The notes under the pieces are model-generated. The model ran no database searches. It was not told the origin of the DNA and saw only the letters and a program-made list of their open reading frames with translations. Shown here in pieces: positions 35,903 to 48,642 of a stretch of 64,000 bases of DNA. Origin of the DNA: Luzula sylvatica (taxonomy: Eukaryota; Streptophyta; Magnoliopsida; Poales; Juncaceae). A program made the translations under genes and the position numbers. The stretch is taken from the NCBI GenBank assembly GCA_946800325.1, contig OX326961.1:7914655-7978654 (forward strand), read 5' to 3'. Numbering within the stretch: position 1 is the first letter of the stretch; each line of letters begins with the position of its first letter.

Positions 35903-36780
35903 GTACATGCATATAAAAGTAAATGATTATATATCATTATAACAGTTAAAAATATCACATATAACCCTATAAAATATGGAATTATCATCCATACCCCCAT
36001 AAAACTTGAAATCAGTATGTACATACCCTTAATATCTCAAGTCAGCACGGGTACCCCATAAAAAATGAATTAATTATATATATACCCTAGTGAAAATCTC
36101 TTGAAATTTTGAAAGCATGACCAAGAGCCGAAAAATTAGACATTATCTTATATGCCCCTATAAAATTCGAAACTGCACATTATATCTTTAGAAAATCTAA
36201 CGTTATCTAATATATTCTTGTAAAATCCAAAATTACGACGTAGACCATTTAAAATATGAAATTGTGATGAACTTCATAAATGGTTTATTTATAACTAATA
36301 TGTATATCTTCGTAAATTCTTAACATATAACTTATATAAATTCTTAATTTAACCTTGAGTAACTTCGGTATATTGATTTTAAAAAATTATAATTTACCTT
36401 TCAATTACATTATGTAATTATTTGATGCTTTGTTTCACGGCATAAAAACAACCATCTATTATCTCCAATACCCTAAATACTTGTCTAACATTAAAAAATA
36501 TAATAACATAAATAGAGCGAGAGAGAAAGAAACCTGAAGTTCACAGAAGCAGTGTGATACCGTCAAAGTTCATCTCCCCCATCAATGGACAAACCCTAAT
36601 AAATTAAACCACCACCTAAAAAAGCATTTAAAACAGAAGTTCAAATAAAAAATATGAGAACATTTTGAACCTGATGATGGTTATTTTCAATCGCTAAACA
36701 ACATGAATTATTGTTTATGATATTTTATAATCTTAGGGATTAAATTTATTAATTTGGAACTTTGAGAAAGTGTGTAACTT
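35903..36780. other. Unassigned AT-rich interval
   Basis: Contains repeated phrases of the type 'ccctataaaat...gaaattatcat' (also at 34640-34740), which resemble the terminal blocks of MULE-like elements, but ends could not be defined. Confidence 0.35.
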
Positions 36781-36784
36781 TACC

Positions 36785-37785
36785 TGTAAAGTAGTTGTCA
36801 GTTGTCACGGTATATTTCGGGTGATGCCTGCAAATAATTTGTGTTATAAGATACACAAAAAAATTGAATCATTTTGGGGTTATATAAGCCTATTTACTTA
36901 ATTTGTGACAGAGAAAGTTGAATAGGTTTCTCAACGTGCTATCGAGGGTCAGACTGTACCTGCTCAATGAAAAGAAGCAAGAATTGTTATGTGAAATTAA
37001 GATTGAATTATATAATCGAAAAAAAGAAGGGTTAAAGCATAAAACTTTGCAATGTCTTCGATTATGAGAATCGGGCTGTGATAGTCCACTGATATAATAT
37101 ATGATTAAATCAGAGCCTCACAGGGGGGTTCTGCATTAAATGGATCATGTAAAATTACAGACATTTAATTAGTGGAGTACACAAAATTTAGTTAAAACAA
37201 TTATATACTTATCAAGATTTCATGCAAATAATCAGGAATATCATTTAAGAAATGATGAAATTTCAAGCAATTCCGTCCCTTCTTAAAAAAATATCAAGTA
37301 AATTTGAGAAATAAACATGCAAAATCGAATAGTTTGTGGAATACTCGAATCTGGGGGAAATAAGGGGTATCTACATCAAGAGGAATAGACAATGCCCTCA
37401 AGTTGTTCGATAAAATATCCTCGGATTTAGAAATCGAAAATTAATCTGACAACAAATTGAAAAGATACCTCGGATGAAATGCACAAATATCAAGTATGGT
37501 CCAGAAATCACCAAGCGAAAGCGAAAGCTTTGTGGGATTATCGGATTTGAGGACAATAAAGGGATTTCGAGTTGATTTGGGACCAATATGCAGAAGAGCA
37601 AGACGGAATCGATCGATATGAGAGAACAGGCGTGAATGCCCTGAGAAAAAAGGCGTGAAAGAACATCAAAATCCTCGTTTGGCGGAGAGCAGGAACTTCA
37701 AACGATCTCTTTGAAGTGGAGATGTGGAGAGGCGTTCAAGCGGCCCGGCATGGCGCTTGTAGACAGTGAGAGAGTGGAGAGCCAT
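36785..37785 (-). pseudogene. Possible minus-strand gene remnant, unidentified
   Basis: An ATG at 37785 (minus) opens a 39-codon frame beginning MALHSLTVYKRHAGPLERLS and stopping at 37666. Leader-like pyrimidine-rich DNA lies before it. Downstream on the same strand are exon-like pieces, including one at about 36829-36785 flanked by TTTGCAG and GTAAAG. The frame starting at 37601 (67 codons) has no recognisable domain. The pieces do not join into a protein I recognise, and the region may be a decayed gene or chance. Confidence 0.25.
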
Positions 37786-38649
37786 CTTTGAGATGGTGAT
37801 AGATCTCTTTGAGGTTTTGGACTACTTTTTCTATTTTTTCTAGTGGGAGGAAGTGACAGAGAGTTGGAACTTTTTGGTTATTGAGTTGTAATTTGTAAAT
37901 CCAAGAGATATGTCTCTTGAAAGAGGCGTGGGAAAAATCAATGGGTGGTTTAGCGGGGAAAGATAAAATTATTCTAATTAAATCTGACGTGGCAAACTGT
38001 GGAATCAGATTTGTGTTTGTAAAATATTATAGTAGGATTAATTAAGGAACTTTGCGGAAGTTTAAGTTGTAATTCTAATTTTAGCTGAAAATATTTTTTT
38101 CTGTTTGTGCAACTTCCATTTTTGTTTGTTAATTTTAATTCTAATTACTTGGAAAATGAAAAACTTATATTTTCGGAAGCAACGTTTGCTTAAATTATCT
38201 AATCTATCATAAATCGTATGTTCACAAAGTGTTCTCAATTATAACACTTTTTGAATCCAACTGTTTCGATCACCGTTTTTTAATATATTCTTTTTCTAGC
38301 AGTAGGTGGGTACAGTGTTTTCAATTATGTCTTCGTTCGTTGATGTTTTAAGATCAGTCCAAAATTATGATATTGATTGCCAACTATTATGATTTACTAA
38401 TTATATAAATTTATGTAATATTCAATGTATTTATCTTATACAAATTGAGAAGATATTAGAAGGAACAAATATAATTTTTCTAGCGAATAGACCAAAATAC
38501 CCTCGCAATATATATGTATCTACGACAATAATTGCCCGTGGGCATTCTCACTACCATCAAAAAAATACATGCGTAATGTTTCTCAATCAGAGAACTTGCA
38601 TACATACATAAATAGTTCGTATTGTAAAATAAAATCTGAAGATAACCGG

Positions 38650-38895
38650 TAGGGACGTTCAAACGGTTCGGTTTATTCGAATACATATGTTATTTTATTT
38701 TTAAGCATACACATGTTTTATTCATATATCATCATGTTTACAATTATATATATTTTTTAAGCATACACGTATTTTTTTTTTAGAATTAGTTTTGAGATAA
38801 CATATATTGGAGTGATCGTGTTTAAAGCAATACAATGTCAAGTAATATATTATCCATGTAATATGTTTTAAGCAACACAAGTAATATTTTTTTTT
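38650..38895. other. hAT-like end motif and AT-rich sequence
   Basis: The stretch near 38652 reads TAGGGACGTTCAAACGGTTC, resembling hAT termini with a TTCGG subterminal motif. No matching second end was located. Confidence 0.3.
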
Positions 38896-39597
38896 AATAT
38901 TATATTTTATTATTAAAACTTAGATAATTATTTAAAAAAAACATTTAAGTATATTCATGAATTATTAATTCTGTTAATTTAAAAAAATATATTATATAAT
39001 TATAGTATACATTATATTATAATATTTTCATCATTTTTTATTGTATTTGAAAATATAAATTATATTTTAAGATATTTGTTGTCTTCTACGAATTAGTAAT
39101 GATATTTAAAGCAAGACTCGTGACTAATTCATAAAATATCACAAATATTTTAAAATAATTTCAAAACTTTTAATAATTTTATTTAGGGTGTCCATTAGGA
39201 TTCTTAAAATATTTGTGATTTAGGGTTTATAATTTCGTGAGTTTAATTAATAGTATTTTCATGAAATTATTTTAAAATATTTAATAATTGTAATGGTATT
39301 TTAAAATATTTGTGATATTTTATGAATTAGTCAAGAGTCTTGTTTTAAATATCATTACTAATTCGTAGAAAACAACAAATATCTTAAAATATAATTTATA
39401 TTTACAAATACAATACGAACTGATGAAAGTATTATAAATTATTTTATAATAATATTGGCATTTTGAGAATATTATAATATAATGTATACTATAATTATAA
39501 TATATTTTTTTAAATTAACAGAATGAATAATTCATGAATATACTTAAATGTTTTTTTTTAAATAATTATCTAAGTTTTAATAATAAAATACAATATT
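38896..39597. repeat. Large AT-rich foldback with arms over 200 bp
   Basis: The left arm from 38896 (aatattatattttattatta) is mirrored by the right arm ending at 39597. Pairing continues inward through 'catttaagtatattcatgaa', 'gtatacattatattataata', 'ttacgaattagtaatga'-type and 'aaaatatttgtgatatttta'-type segments, so each arm is about 230-290 bp around a centre near 39230. The two arms have diverged by substitutions and small indels. Boundaries show AATATT at both ends but no clear TSD. A diverged partial copy of one arm lies at about 40580-40730. Confidence 0.85.
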
Positions 39598-40026
39598 AAT
39601 TTTTTCTAACAATATAAATTTGGAGCATTTCTGCATGTAGCCCTCTTTTAGAATAAAAATTCAAAAACTAACCCCCTTCGGGTTTTTAAATCCCGCCGCT
39701 ACAGTGTTGCTACAGAATTCTCCCTCAAAATGTACGCACAAAATTCTCCATTATTTAACTATTACATTTAATTAACGTGATAATTACAACATATCATTAA
39801 ATATTAACTAATATTTATTCCAATTTATGAATTCGAATAAATATTAATTATGTATTAAGTTAATAGCTAACAATAAAATTAATATTTATGAATTCAAATG
39901 TACCCACCGAATTCTCTATTATTGAAATATTAATTATGCTGTTAGTTATTAACTTAATACATAATTAATATTTATTCGAATTCATAAATTGGAATAAATA
40001 TTAATTAATATTTAATTATATGGTGT
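39598..40026. other. AT-rich interval with local inverted repeat
   Basis: Around 39775-40020 'attaatatttattcgaattcat' type sequence occurs in both orientations, giving an imperfect palindrome centred near 39900. No coding frame. Confidence 0.5.
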
Positions 40027-40165
40027 AATTATCAAGTTGCCCCCCTTACTATAATTTGCTCACTTTTGCCCCCCAATCTCTTCATTTTGCTCAATTTTGA
40101 CCCTTCCATCAGTTAAGTGCCCAGTCATCGGTTAAGTGCTGACGTGGCAATGACGTGGCAAATAT
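40027..40165. mobile_element. MULE-like terminal repeat, solitary end
   Basis: The 'aagttgccccccttac', 'cacttttgccccc', 'cccttccatcagttaag' and 'tgacgtggca' order is the same as at 430-640 in reverse. It appears to be a left end, but no matching right end was found within reach. Confidence 0.45.
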
Positions 40166-40579
40166 ATTATTTTTCCGTATATTCAATAACAAATAGAGGA
40201 CTAATTATACATCCATTTTCTCCTGAGACCCGAAAAATTAGGCTTTGACATTATTCCATCACCAGTTGAAGTCGTCTCCAGTTTTTTGGACTGCAATCCA
40301 TTTCAAAACATAACAAAATTTATTCATAATCATAACAAATGACATATTTTCAAAATATTTGGACATTATTTTCCTATTTTTTTTAACAGGGGCAGTACTC
40401 TTTGATTTATGGTTAAAATCTTTTTTTCTGTGTCTGGTTAAGCCGACAAAGATACAAAAAATAGCCAATCGACTTTCCTTCAGTAAATGTCTCCAATTTG
40501 CTGATGTGGTACTCTCCGATTGGTTGTCTCCGAACTCTTGGTTCCCTTTATTTTTGTATTTTTTTGCAAATTTCTAAAA

Positions 40580-40735
40580 AATGATAAAATATTATAAATT
40601 ATTTAAAATAATAATTATATTTGAGGAAATTAAGACATATTGTAAAAAATGTAATATAATTTTTCAAATTAACACAATGAGAAACTAATCGTATACTTAA
40701 ATGTAATATTTTTTTGTACATAATATTTTTGAGAA
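40580..40735. repeat. Diverged partial copy of the 38896-39597 foldback arm
   Basis: Shares the ordered phrases 'aatattataaattattt', 'ttgaggaaatt/ttgagaatatt', 'aaattaacacaatga' and 'atacttaaatgtaata' with 39430-39560. Confidence 0.55.
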
Positions 40736-41499
40736 TATGATTTTTATTTGCGAAAAAAATACTATTATATATATATATTTATAAAATAAGAATATTTTTA
40801 ATATGCACGCATTTATTTTTAAAGAAAATATAATTTTGTAAAATTTAATAATGAAATATTATTTTTATTTTTATTTTTATTAATAATATAAATGTTAGGT
40901 ACATACAATGGTACAATATGAGATAAAGTATCAAGAAAAAATAAATCTTACAAATTTCTCGATTTTTCAAAAGTCAAGAGTGTCATTTTTGAAAATACAA
41001 ATTTTTTGTGTCCATTTTGTGTAATTTCAAACTTAGTAAAAGCCAAAATTCTCCCCTCAATTAATTGGAAATACTTTATATTAAACTTTTATTGTGATGA
41101 TAACTTCCGATTGGATTTATATTGACAATCATATCATATAACTTCATTAAAGTAATGAAATCGTGTGTTATTTTGAATTTTTTATTGCGTTGCTGCATGC
41201 ACTCATGTTAGGTAATAAATACATTATACATAGTACATATAATCTCATTTTACTATTTGATGGCAGTTTCCAAATAACAATATATAATATAATAAATAGG
41301 GGCAATTTTTGTATGTCCCTCAAAAAATTAAAAATATCATATTTGTCCCTATAAAATAACTAATATCAAAATTGTCCTGTAAATCTCAATTTATATTAAA
41401 TTAATCGAACATTAATAAATCTGTCAAACTTAATAAAAACGAGGTATAATTACTACTTTACCCCTAAATAGATATGCTATCTATCGTCAGTACTCAGTA

Positions 41500-42545
41500 C
41501 CCATGGCCTTGCCCCTCTTCTGAACCCGTCTTCTTCTAGCAAGCGGGCCTCTTCTGAACCACGATGGAGTTGAACTTCGCCGGGTGTTGTTTGTCATGAA
41601 TTTTATCGTGATTAGCTTTCGCTGGAACAAGCTCTTCGCCAGCTCTTCTTCTACTTGATAATAAACCGAACAAGATACAATCTGCAGATTTGTCCGGCGT
41701 ATTGGTTGGTGGTGTAAAAAGTAGGAGCTTAAAGATGCGGAGTTTCACAAAATCGGTTGTGGTCGGGGCTGTGTTGATGGTTGTGTGGTGGATGGAGATG
41801 GTGACGACTTTGTGGATCGAGATGTCTACGACCGCAATTAAGTGTGTATCGAAAGGGATCCAGCCTAACTTGGCTGTTTTGGCTGATTACTCGCTTTATG
41901 CATGGAGGAAGAGCTTATAATCACCCTACTATCGTGCTAAGGTGAGTTTTTAAAAAAAAATTATTGAATTTTAAGTTATTTGGATTGAATTCTAATAATT
42001 CGGTACCAACTGGAATTTCATTCTCTATTTGATTGTGGTCTGAGTTTTTCTTATTAAAAATCTCTTCCTCTCATCTAATTCTTACAATCCATGATTTAGA
42101 TGAAGATGGATCAATCAATAAAAAAATTCTTCGCAAAAATTCTCATAAACACAACCAATTCTTGAAATTCACAGGTGAAATCACCATATGGTAACACGCT
42201 ACATCACAAAGAAAACTCAACAGTAGGACAATTTGCATTCGCAACCTCGAAAGCAGGGAAATTACTTAGCATGCTTTTGGATCGACAGTGTAGAAAAAGG
42301 ATCCAGTGCCAGTGTAAATCTCGACTGGAAAATTGATATCGCAGCAAAGGACTGGACTCTGTTGCTCACAAAGAGAAAATCGACTGGGAGCTATGGAGCT
42401 CGTTCCTTCGATTATGGAGTTTGGAACTATGGAGTCGGTTGGTTCGTGGAGGGTTGTTTTTCTTTCTTTTACTTGTATTTGCTTCAAATTTGGTAAAGAA
42501 GGATATTTGATTTATCTTTCGATCTCTTCGAATTGCAAACATCAC
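41500..42545 (+). other. Gene-like segment inside the MULE-like element, unidentified
   Basis: GC content rises. A frame at 41690-41920 encodes 76 residues with a hydrophobic stretch, KSVVVGAVLMVVWWMEMV, and is followed by a donor-like AAG|GTGAG at 41940. An acceptor-like CACAG lies near 42174. Another segment, 42233-42496, is open for 87 codons but overlaps other open phases. MULEs often carry host gene pieces, and that is the inference here. No homologue is recognised. Confidence 0.3.
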
Positions 42546-43263
42546 GAAATGTAGTTTGAGAAATGTGTTATAATCGTGTTGAGTTTGTATTACGATTGTA
42601 TTAAGAATGAGCTTATAAATTTGGACAATTGAGGTATAATTTTCATTTTTTCTTCGAAGATTTATGTATTTTTCAACGTTTCTTCAAACATAATCAAAGT
42701 CTAAGTTTCGTTCATGCAAAACTTTTGTAAGGATCAAAGTATGAAGAGGGGATGAGCTGATGTTTTTTTTTTTTTTTTTTTTGATCAAAATAGAGTGGGC
42801 TCGTAAGTCCCACTTCTATTAATTAATTAAAAATCAGTTTTTTACAGCCTCTATTGGGGTTAAAACAATAAAACCCCAAAACAAAACATCACCGAAAATA
42901 AAAAAGCAAAATAATAGGATTACATATTACTCTTTAACAAACAAATTAATTAAAACTATTAGCTTGCAACTCTTAATTCCCCATGAAATATCCATCAGTG
43001 CCAGATCTCGGAATTGAAGAATTGAAAAAGCTAGAAATGAAATCCCTCCTTACAAGCTTCTCCTTAATAACCAGGAATTGAAATCCCATCTGCATATTTC
43101 TTTTACTTCCTGGATTTCACAAAACCCAAATACTCTTTCCCCTCAACTTCATCTTCTTCACGACCAGATCCCCTTTTATTACCGCGAGTTACTCTCAGAC
43201 CATGAATTCTCCGTATCTTTCCTCCTTCCTTCCACGATCCTCCTCAAGCATCTTCGTAACGCA

Positions 43264-44342
43264 TCAGGTAATCTCTTCCTCCCTAAGTTCGACTGGCATG
43301 AAGATTTTATTTACAAGAGCTTTCTCAATTTCATCTCTATCCTGAACAATAAAATCTGCTATTTTCTCCTCAACTAATTTTGAATCCTCAAAAACTCTTC
43401 TACATCGCTCCTTCCATACATTGAAGACCAATATTGCCACCAATTGCTTCAATTTGGCGTCAATCTTCTCTGATAAGATTATTTTAATTGGATCCAAGAC
43501 CGAATTGAATCTCAGGTTTAACCTTCTCTTTAACACAATCCAAATTTTCTTTATGTATGGACATCCTGTAAAAATATGTTCAACCGATTCTGCATTACTA
43601 CGACATAGAACACAATGATTTGCTAATATCCAGCCCCTTCTCTGCAGATTATCGATAGTTAAAATTCTATTCTGTGCACTAAGCCATATGAAGATTTGAA
43701 TTTTACCAGGTAATTTTATATTCCAAATTTGTTTTAAATCCTCTCTATTTACACCAGATAAATTCCAATAACAGATATTAACTCTAAATTCTTCTTTTGA
43801 GGTACTCTTCCAAATCAATTGATCTTCCTTGTCCGGTACCAATTGAACTTCAATGCATTGCTGGTACAGAGCTTGCAATTGGATTTCGGCTTCATTCGAT
43901 AGAGGCTCCCTCACTCGTAAAATGGTATGAATTTCATTCTCCAATAATTCTTCTATAAATTCTGTAAGGGTTAAGTCAAAATTTTGAACAAAAGAATATA
44001 ATTCTGGAAATTTTTTGTATAAAGCTTCTGCCATCCAATTATCCCTCCATAAATTTATCTTAATTCCATTTCCAATAATGAATTTAGTCTCTTCTCTAAA
44101 TTTATCAATTAATTTCACAATATCCCTCCAAAAATAAGAAATTTTAGTATCATTTTTACAAATAGGTCCGCCATAAAGTTGTAATTTTCCAACTAACTCA
44201 TTCCATTTTAAATTTTCCTCAGATAAGTTGTAATATTTCCATATCCATTTATGCAATAAAGCATTATTAAACTTCTCCAAATTAATAATTCCCAATCCTC
44301 CAAATTTTTTTGACATACAACAAATTGACCAATTAATTAAAT
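43264..44342 (-). pseudogene. LINE ORF2 C-terminal part (zinc-binding RT domain)
   Basis: The frame on the minus strand upstream of the stop at 43264 contains KKFGGLGIINLEKFNNALLH (the conserved GGLGI..L...N.ALL block after the RT). Later come WNIKLPGKIQIFIWLSAQNR and the cysteine/histidine cluster CVLCRSNAESVEHIFTGCPY, typical of the zf-RVT domain of plant L1 elements. The frame is open through to the MULE insertion at 44342. The apparent start codon further upstream lies in MULE sequence and is not real. Confidence 0.88.
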
Positions 44343-45479
44343 CAATAAAATTAGGCGCCACGCACTGTACAACCCGCAAGCATCCCGCATGCTGACGTGG
44401 CGCATGCGTCCATGCCATGTCAGCAGACCTAACGGATGGAGAAAACAAGTTTTTTTTTTACCCGAATTGTCTTTAACCCGTGCTTGAATGAACCCGTCTA
44501 GCACGCTAATGGTAACTTTTTGGGAAAAAAGTAATTAATTGTTGGCGAAAAAGGAATGAATCGAGCCCTCCCTCTCCTTTGTTTCCTGATTCCTGACATG
44601 TTCCTCTCTCTCTCTGCGTTCTCCGTTGGTCCAGGTCGCCGCCTCTCTCTACCACAGAGGCTTTACTTGTTTCGATACTGTGTTTCGTTTCCAAAACAGA
44701 GTATTTCGCTGCACAGGTAAGAAATGCTCTGTTCTTTTTGTTATTTTATTATCTAAAATCTTTATAATTGAATTATAGAATTAAGTTGTATTACATGTTC
44801 TAAATCAATAAAAAAATTATTTTTTAATAAAGATGAAAAATATTCGCATCAATCCGGTGTCCGCATCAATTATGTTAACTCTTCAAGGCCAACTGAAGCA
44901 ATGCAATTCGACACAACAATATTCCAACAGAACTTACGAGGGGGTCTAAGATGTATATTCTTAATTTCTAATGAAAAAAACATCCCGAAAATAAGTCAAA
45001 AGATATATATTCTTAATTTCTAATATCGACTGTCAAGAATAAGTTCCATTTTCTAATGTCAGGTCCTTGCGGATAGTGGCCTGATGAAACGAACTAGTTT
45101 TCGAGACATGAGAGAGTTGACTGATTTACCTGGAACTATTTATGTTTGTGTTTATTTGATTTTAGAATATTGAGTCAAATTGTATTATTTATGATTTTTA
45201 CTGAAATAATTATTTGTTTGATTATTTTTATAAGATTTGGTGAATTTTCTTATATTGTTGTAATTTTGTAGAATTTATACTTAGTTTTAATTAAAATTTA
45301 GATATGATTTGTGTTAGTTTTTTAGATTTTCTCATAGCATTTCAAAGAAAATAATTTATATTTTCAAGTATCGTTAAACAAAGTTTCTGAATGTAAATAT
45401 AATTTCAAACATAATTATAAATCATCTCAATGTACATATAATATCAGAGTACTTTAATTTAAAGACAAAACTAATTATA

Positions 45480-45830
45480 CAAAGCCTTGCAAGCTTGTTG
45501 GTCACGACGATATCGAGCTGGACTGCAGGCTCAACAATATCCTTGCACTTCCTCATGGACACATTGCGAGTAATATCGGCACAATTTGCCCTGAAACAGA
45601 ATTTAAATATTATTCGGGGCATAGTTCGCAGAGCGGGCGACTCTCATCCGGAATCGCCCGACTTGATTCCGATTCCGATATTGGGCATCCAGAGTGGGGT
45701 GTAGCTTGTCAGACCAGTATCCAATATTGGGCATCAATGAGACCCCCTTCAACTCTCTCCTTGTTCTCAAGTTGATACTCTTTGGCCTCGTGCAGTTAAG
45801 TCTGTACAAAAATAAAACCAAATTCACATT
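45480..45830. other. Possible captured gene fragment inside MULE, unidentified
   Basis: GC-richer than its surroundings and open in several phases. The minus strand includes [20 protein letters not shown] and continues with [18 protein letters not shown] cannot match it to a family. A short duplicated 'ccaatattgggcatc' motif lies at 45677 and 45719. Confidence 0.3.
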
Positions 45831-46507
45831 AATGTAATGAGAATCAAAAGACCCTTAATATATCTGGAAACCAAACTGGACTTAGTATTATTTTTTCTTT
45901 GAATAACCGATATTATCTAAATATTGAATTTTCCCTCCCAAATATGAATATCATATTTATCATCTCAGAACATAAATTCTATCAAATTTACCCATTGATT
46001 AAATTTTTCACAAAAAGGAATATTGTAATTAAAGGAATATTGTAATTAAAGAAAACAACGAGGACCAAAATGTAAAAATAAGAAAAATTAAGATAACCTA
46101 AGACTTTTCCTGCAAATTTCATAGAAATAACTGCTTCTTCGAGATAAAAAAAAATAGTTTCGAGCATTTTTAATTAGTACAAATAAACAAGTAATAAAGT
46201 TTTGGACTTGCGTTATCATCAAAAGCTACCAGCATTGCTGCAAAATCCAAATATCAAATTTGTCAAAAGTCATGCGTTGAGAGGGTAAATATGATATTCT
46301 TGGGAGGATACATTAAAACTAACGGGAGAATAATCTGAAGGTATCTTCGAATTTTCAGCAACCGTAGTAATCTTCAATTTCCCCAATTTTGAGTTAGTTA
46401 ACCCTAAATTAATTGATTGAAATCTTCAATTTTACTCATTTTAAATTCAGTTTACTCTAAATTGAGCAATTAAGCCCAATATAATCAAGATAAAACACAC
46501 CCAGAGC

Positions 46508-46533
46508 CAGAGAGAGAGAGAGAGAGAGAGAGA
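46508..46533. repeat. GA microsatellite
   Basis: About 13 GA units inside the MULE, beside leader-like sequence read on the minus strand. Confidence 0.9.
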
Positions 46534-46874
46534 GTTTACAGAAAGAGAGCGAAGTGGCTGAAGAAGATAGATGCTGGATGGATTGCTTGGCTGAAAACGA
46601 TCACCGGAGAATGGAGATAAATGACCGCGGCGACGGTGAGATGGCAGTTTCTCTCACCGGAGCCAGAAAAAGTGAGATAAAAGGGCATCGGAGAGAGACC
46701 AAAAAAAGTAAAAAACGTGAATAAATGATATATTTCTTAATTTTTAACGGGTCGGGCGAAAATGTTTTTTCGTCCGTTTGTTTAGCTGATGTGTCAAACA
46801 CGCACATGCCACGTCAGCTGCGGGTTACCTGCGGGATATTTTATGCGTGGTGTATAAACTTATTGTAATTAAAT

Positions 46875-48047
46875 TGTATCCTTTTTCTTTATCTCCTTTC
46901 CATAAAAAATTTCTTCTGCAATTATCAATGGCTTTAATTACCCATTTAGGAACTTTAAAAACACTAAGATAATATATTGGAATAGAAGTTAATATAGAAT
47001 TAATTAAAATCAATCTTCCATTTATATTAAGTAATTTCCCTTTCCACCCTTCCAATCTCAATTTAACCCTATCAATTAATTTTTTATATTCTTTCTTTAC
47101 TGGCTTCTTGAAATGTAATGGTAACCCTAAATAATTCATAGGTAATGTATCAATATTACACCCAATTTCTCTAGATAGAATTTTCATATCTCTCTGCTCC
47201 ACATTGACTCCTATAATTTCTGACTTTTCAAGATTTAAATTCAAACCAGATTCATTACCAAATATTTTTAAAATATTCATAAGCCTTCTTATATTAAGTA
47301 ATGTTGGCTTAAGAAAAAAATAGTGAATCGTCTGCATAAAACAATGATGCCACAATCCCATTTAGAGGCTTCTCCAAATACCCTTTTGCACTTAAGCCCT
47401 CTATAATTCTAGATAATACATCCATCACTAGAATAAATAAATAAGTAGATAATGAATCCCCTTGTTTTAATCCTTTTTTTAAATATATATATTTTCCTGG
47501 TACACCATTTAATAACACTCTTGTAGAACCACCCAAGACAGATTTTGAAATCCAATTGATCCACTTTTCACCAAACCCTTTAGCCTTTAAAATTTTTATT
47601 AAAAAATCCCATGAAACTGAGTCAAAAGCTTTATAAATATCGGCTTTAAATATCAATAAAGGATAATTCAATTTATTTGCTTTATTTACTACCTCTCTAG
47701 CATAATTATAATTATCAGTAATTGTTCTTCCTTTTATAAACCCTAATTAGTTCGGGTCAATCAAAGATCCAATTTCCTTTTTTAATCTGTTTGAAAGTAT
47801 TTTTGAAAATATTCTTTGAATGGAACTTACCAAACTAATAGGCCTATAATTCCCAATTTCAATTGCATTATCTTTTTTTTGAGATTAAGGCTATATAAGA
47901 TGTATTATATTTTGATAATCCTCTTTCTCCTTCTTTATTTAATAAAAAACCTAATTCTTCCTTTAAATTAATCCAATATTTTTTATAAAATTCCCCATTA
48001 TACGCATCGGGTCCTGGTGATTTATTATTTTTCCATTTATCAATTAC
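46875..48047 (-). pseudogene. LINE ORF2 reverse transcriptase region
   Basis: In order on the minus strand: WKNNKSPGPDAYNGEFYKKY; then NYRPISLVSSIQRIFSKIL; then DPN-stop-LGFIKGRTITDN, where a TAA replaces the usual Gln codon; the metal-binding motif DIYKAFDSVSW; KKGLKQGDSLSTYLFILVMD; the FYADD box; then GLNLNLEKSEI and MNYLGLPLHF. These are the conserved blocks of non-LTR reverse transcriptases. Frame changes occur near 48048, at the A-run near 47875 and at the T-run near 47315. Confidence 0.9.
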
Positions 48048-48642
48048 CTCTTTTTATTAACTCTTCCAAATGTTCTAAATTTTTAACATTATTCCCATAT
48101 AATAAATCCAAATCAATCTTTCCTCCAATTTTAATATCTGGTTTCCTTACATGATCCTTTCCCATTAAATTTTTATAAAAATTAAATACCACTTTAGCCT
48201 TGTCCATATGATTCTGATGAATACTATTATTTTCTTTTAATATTGGTACCATTAATTTATTTTTTCTTAATGTGGCATGTAAATGAAAAAATCTTGAATT
48301 AGTATCCCCTTCTTTTGGCCATAAATGCTTAGACCTTTGTTTCCAATAAATTGCATTTTCCAATACCAAATTATTGTATATTTCCTTAGTTATTTTTTTA
48401 ACCCATTTTTGAATTGAATTTAAGCTTCTATTTTCAGCCACATCATCTATCCATTTTAATGTTGTCAAACAATTAGTCAAAAAAATTTTATAATTATCAG
48501 TTTTTTGAAGATTCCATTCCATTAATCTCTTGCCCAAAGCTTCCAATTTAGCAGAAAATTCTTCAAAATTATCTGAAAAAGTAGCTCTTAAATGATTATT
48601 TATGATATTTTCTCCCTCTTTATTTGCAAATTATCTGAAAAA
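48040..48642 (-). pseudogene. LINE ORF2 endonuclease-RT linker
   Basis: Encodes NAIYWKQRSKHLWPKEGDTN followed by SRFFHLHATLRKNKLMVPIL, matching the conserved YW.QRS...W...GD.NT.FFH...R motif of plant L1 elements between endonuclease and RT. The frame is open upstream to about 48640, where LINE sequence ends, and is broken by a frameshift at about 48048. Confidence 0.85.

Larger units (their letters stand above)
44343..46865. mobile_element. Mutator-like element inserted in LINE ORF2
   Basis: Perfect 9-bp TSD, taattaaat, at 44334-44342 and 46866-46874. Termini CAATAAAATTAGGCGCCACG and, reversed, CAATAAGTTTATACACCACG match the MULE at 9951-13617. Both also share 'gctgacgtggc' blocks and an exon-like left interior ending in a donor (GCACAG|GTAAG at 44716). 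Internal material at 45480-45830 is GC-richer and may be captured gene sequence. A 'ccctcccaa...atatcatattta' block at 45930 is mirrored at 46290, suggesting a further small insert of about 400 bp whose ends I could not fix. The right end carries a GA run and leader-like DNA. Confidence 0.9.

Noticed and set aside
44343..44448. N-terminal 35 residues of the apparent 394-codon LINE frame
   Set aside because: This part is MULE terminal sequence read through by chance. Real LINE coding ends at the TSD at 44334-44342.
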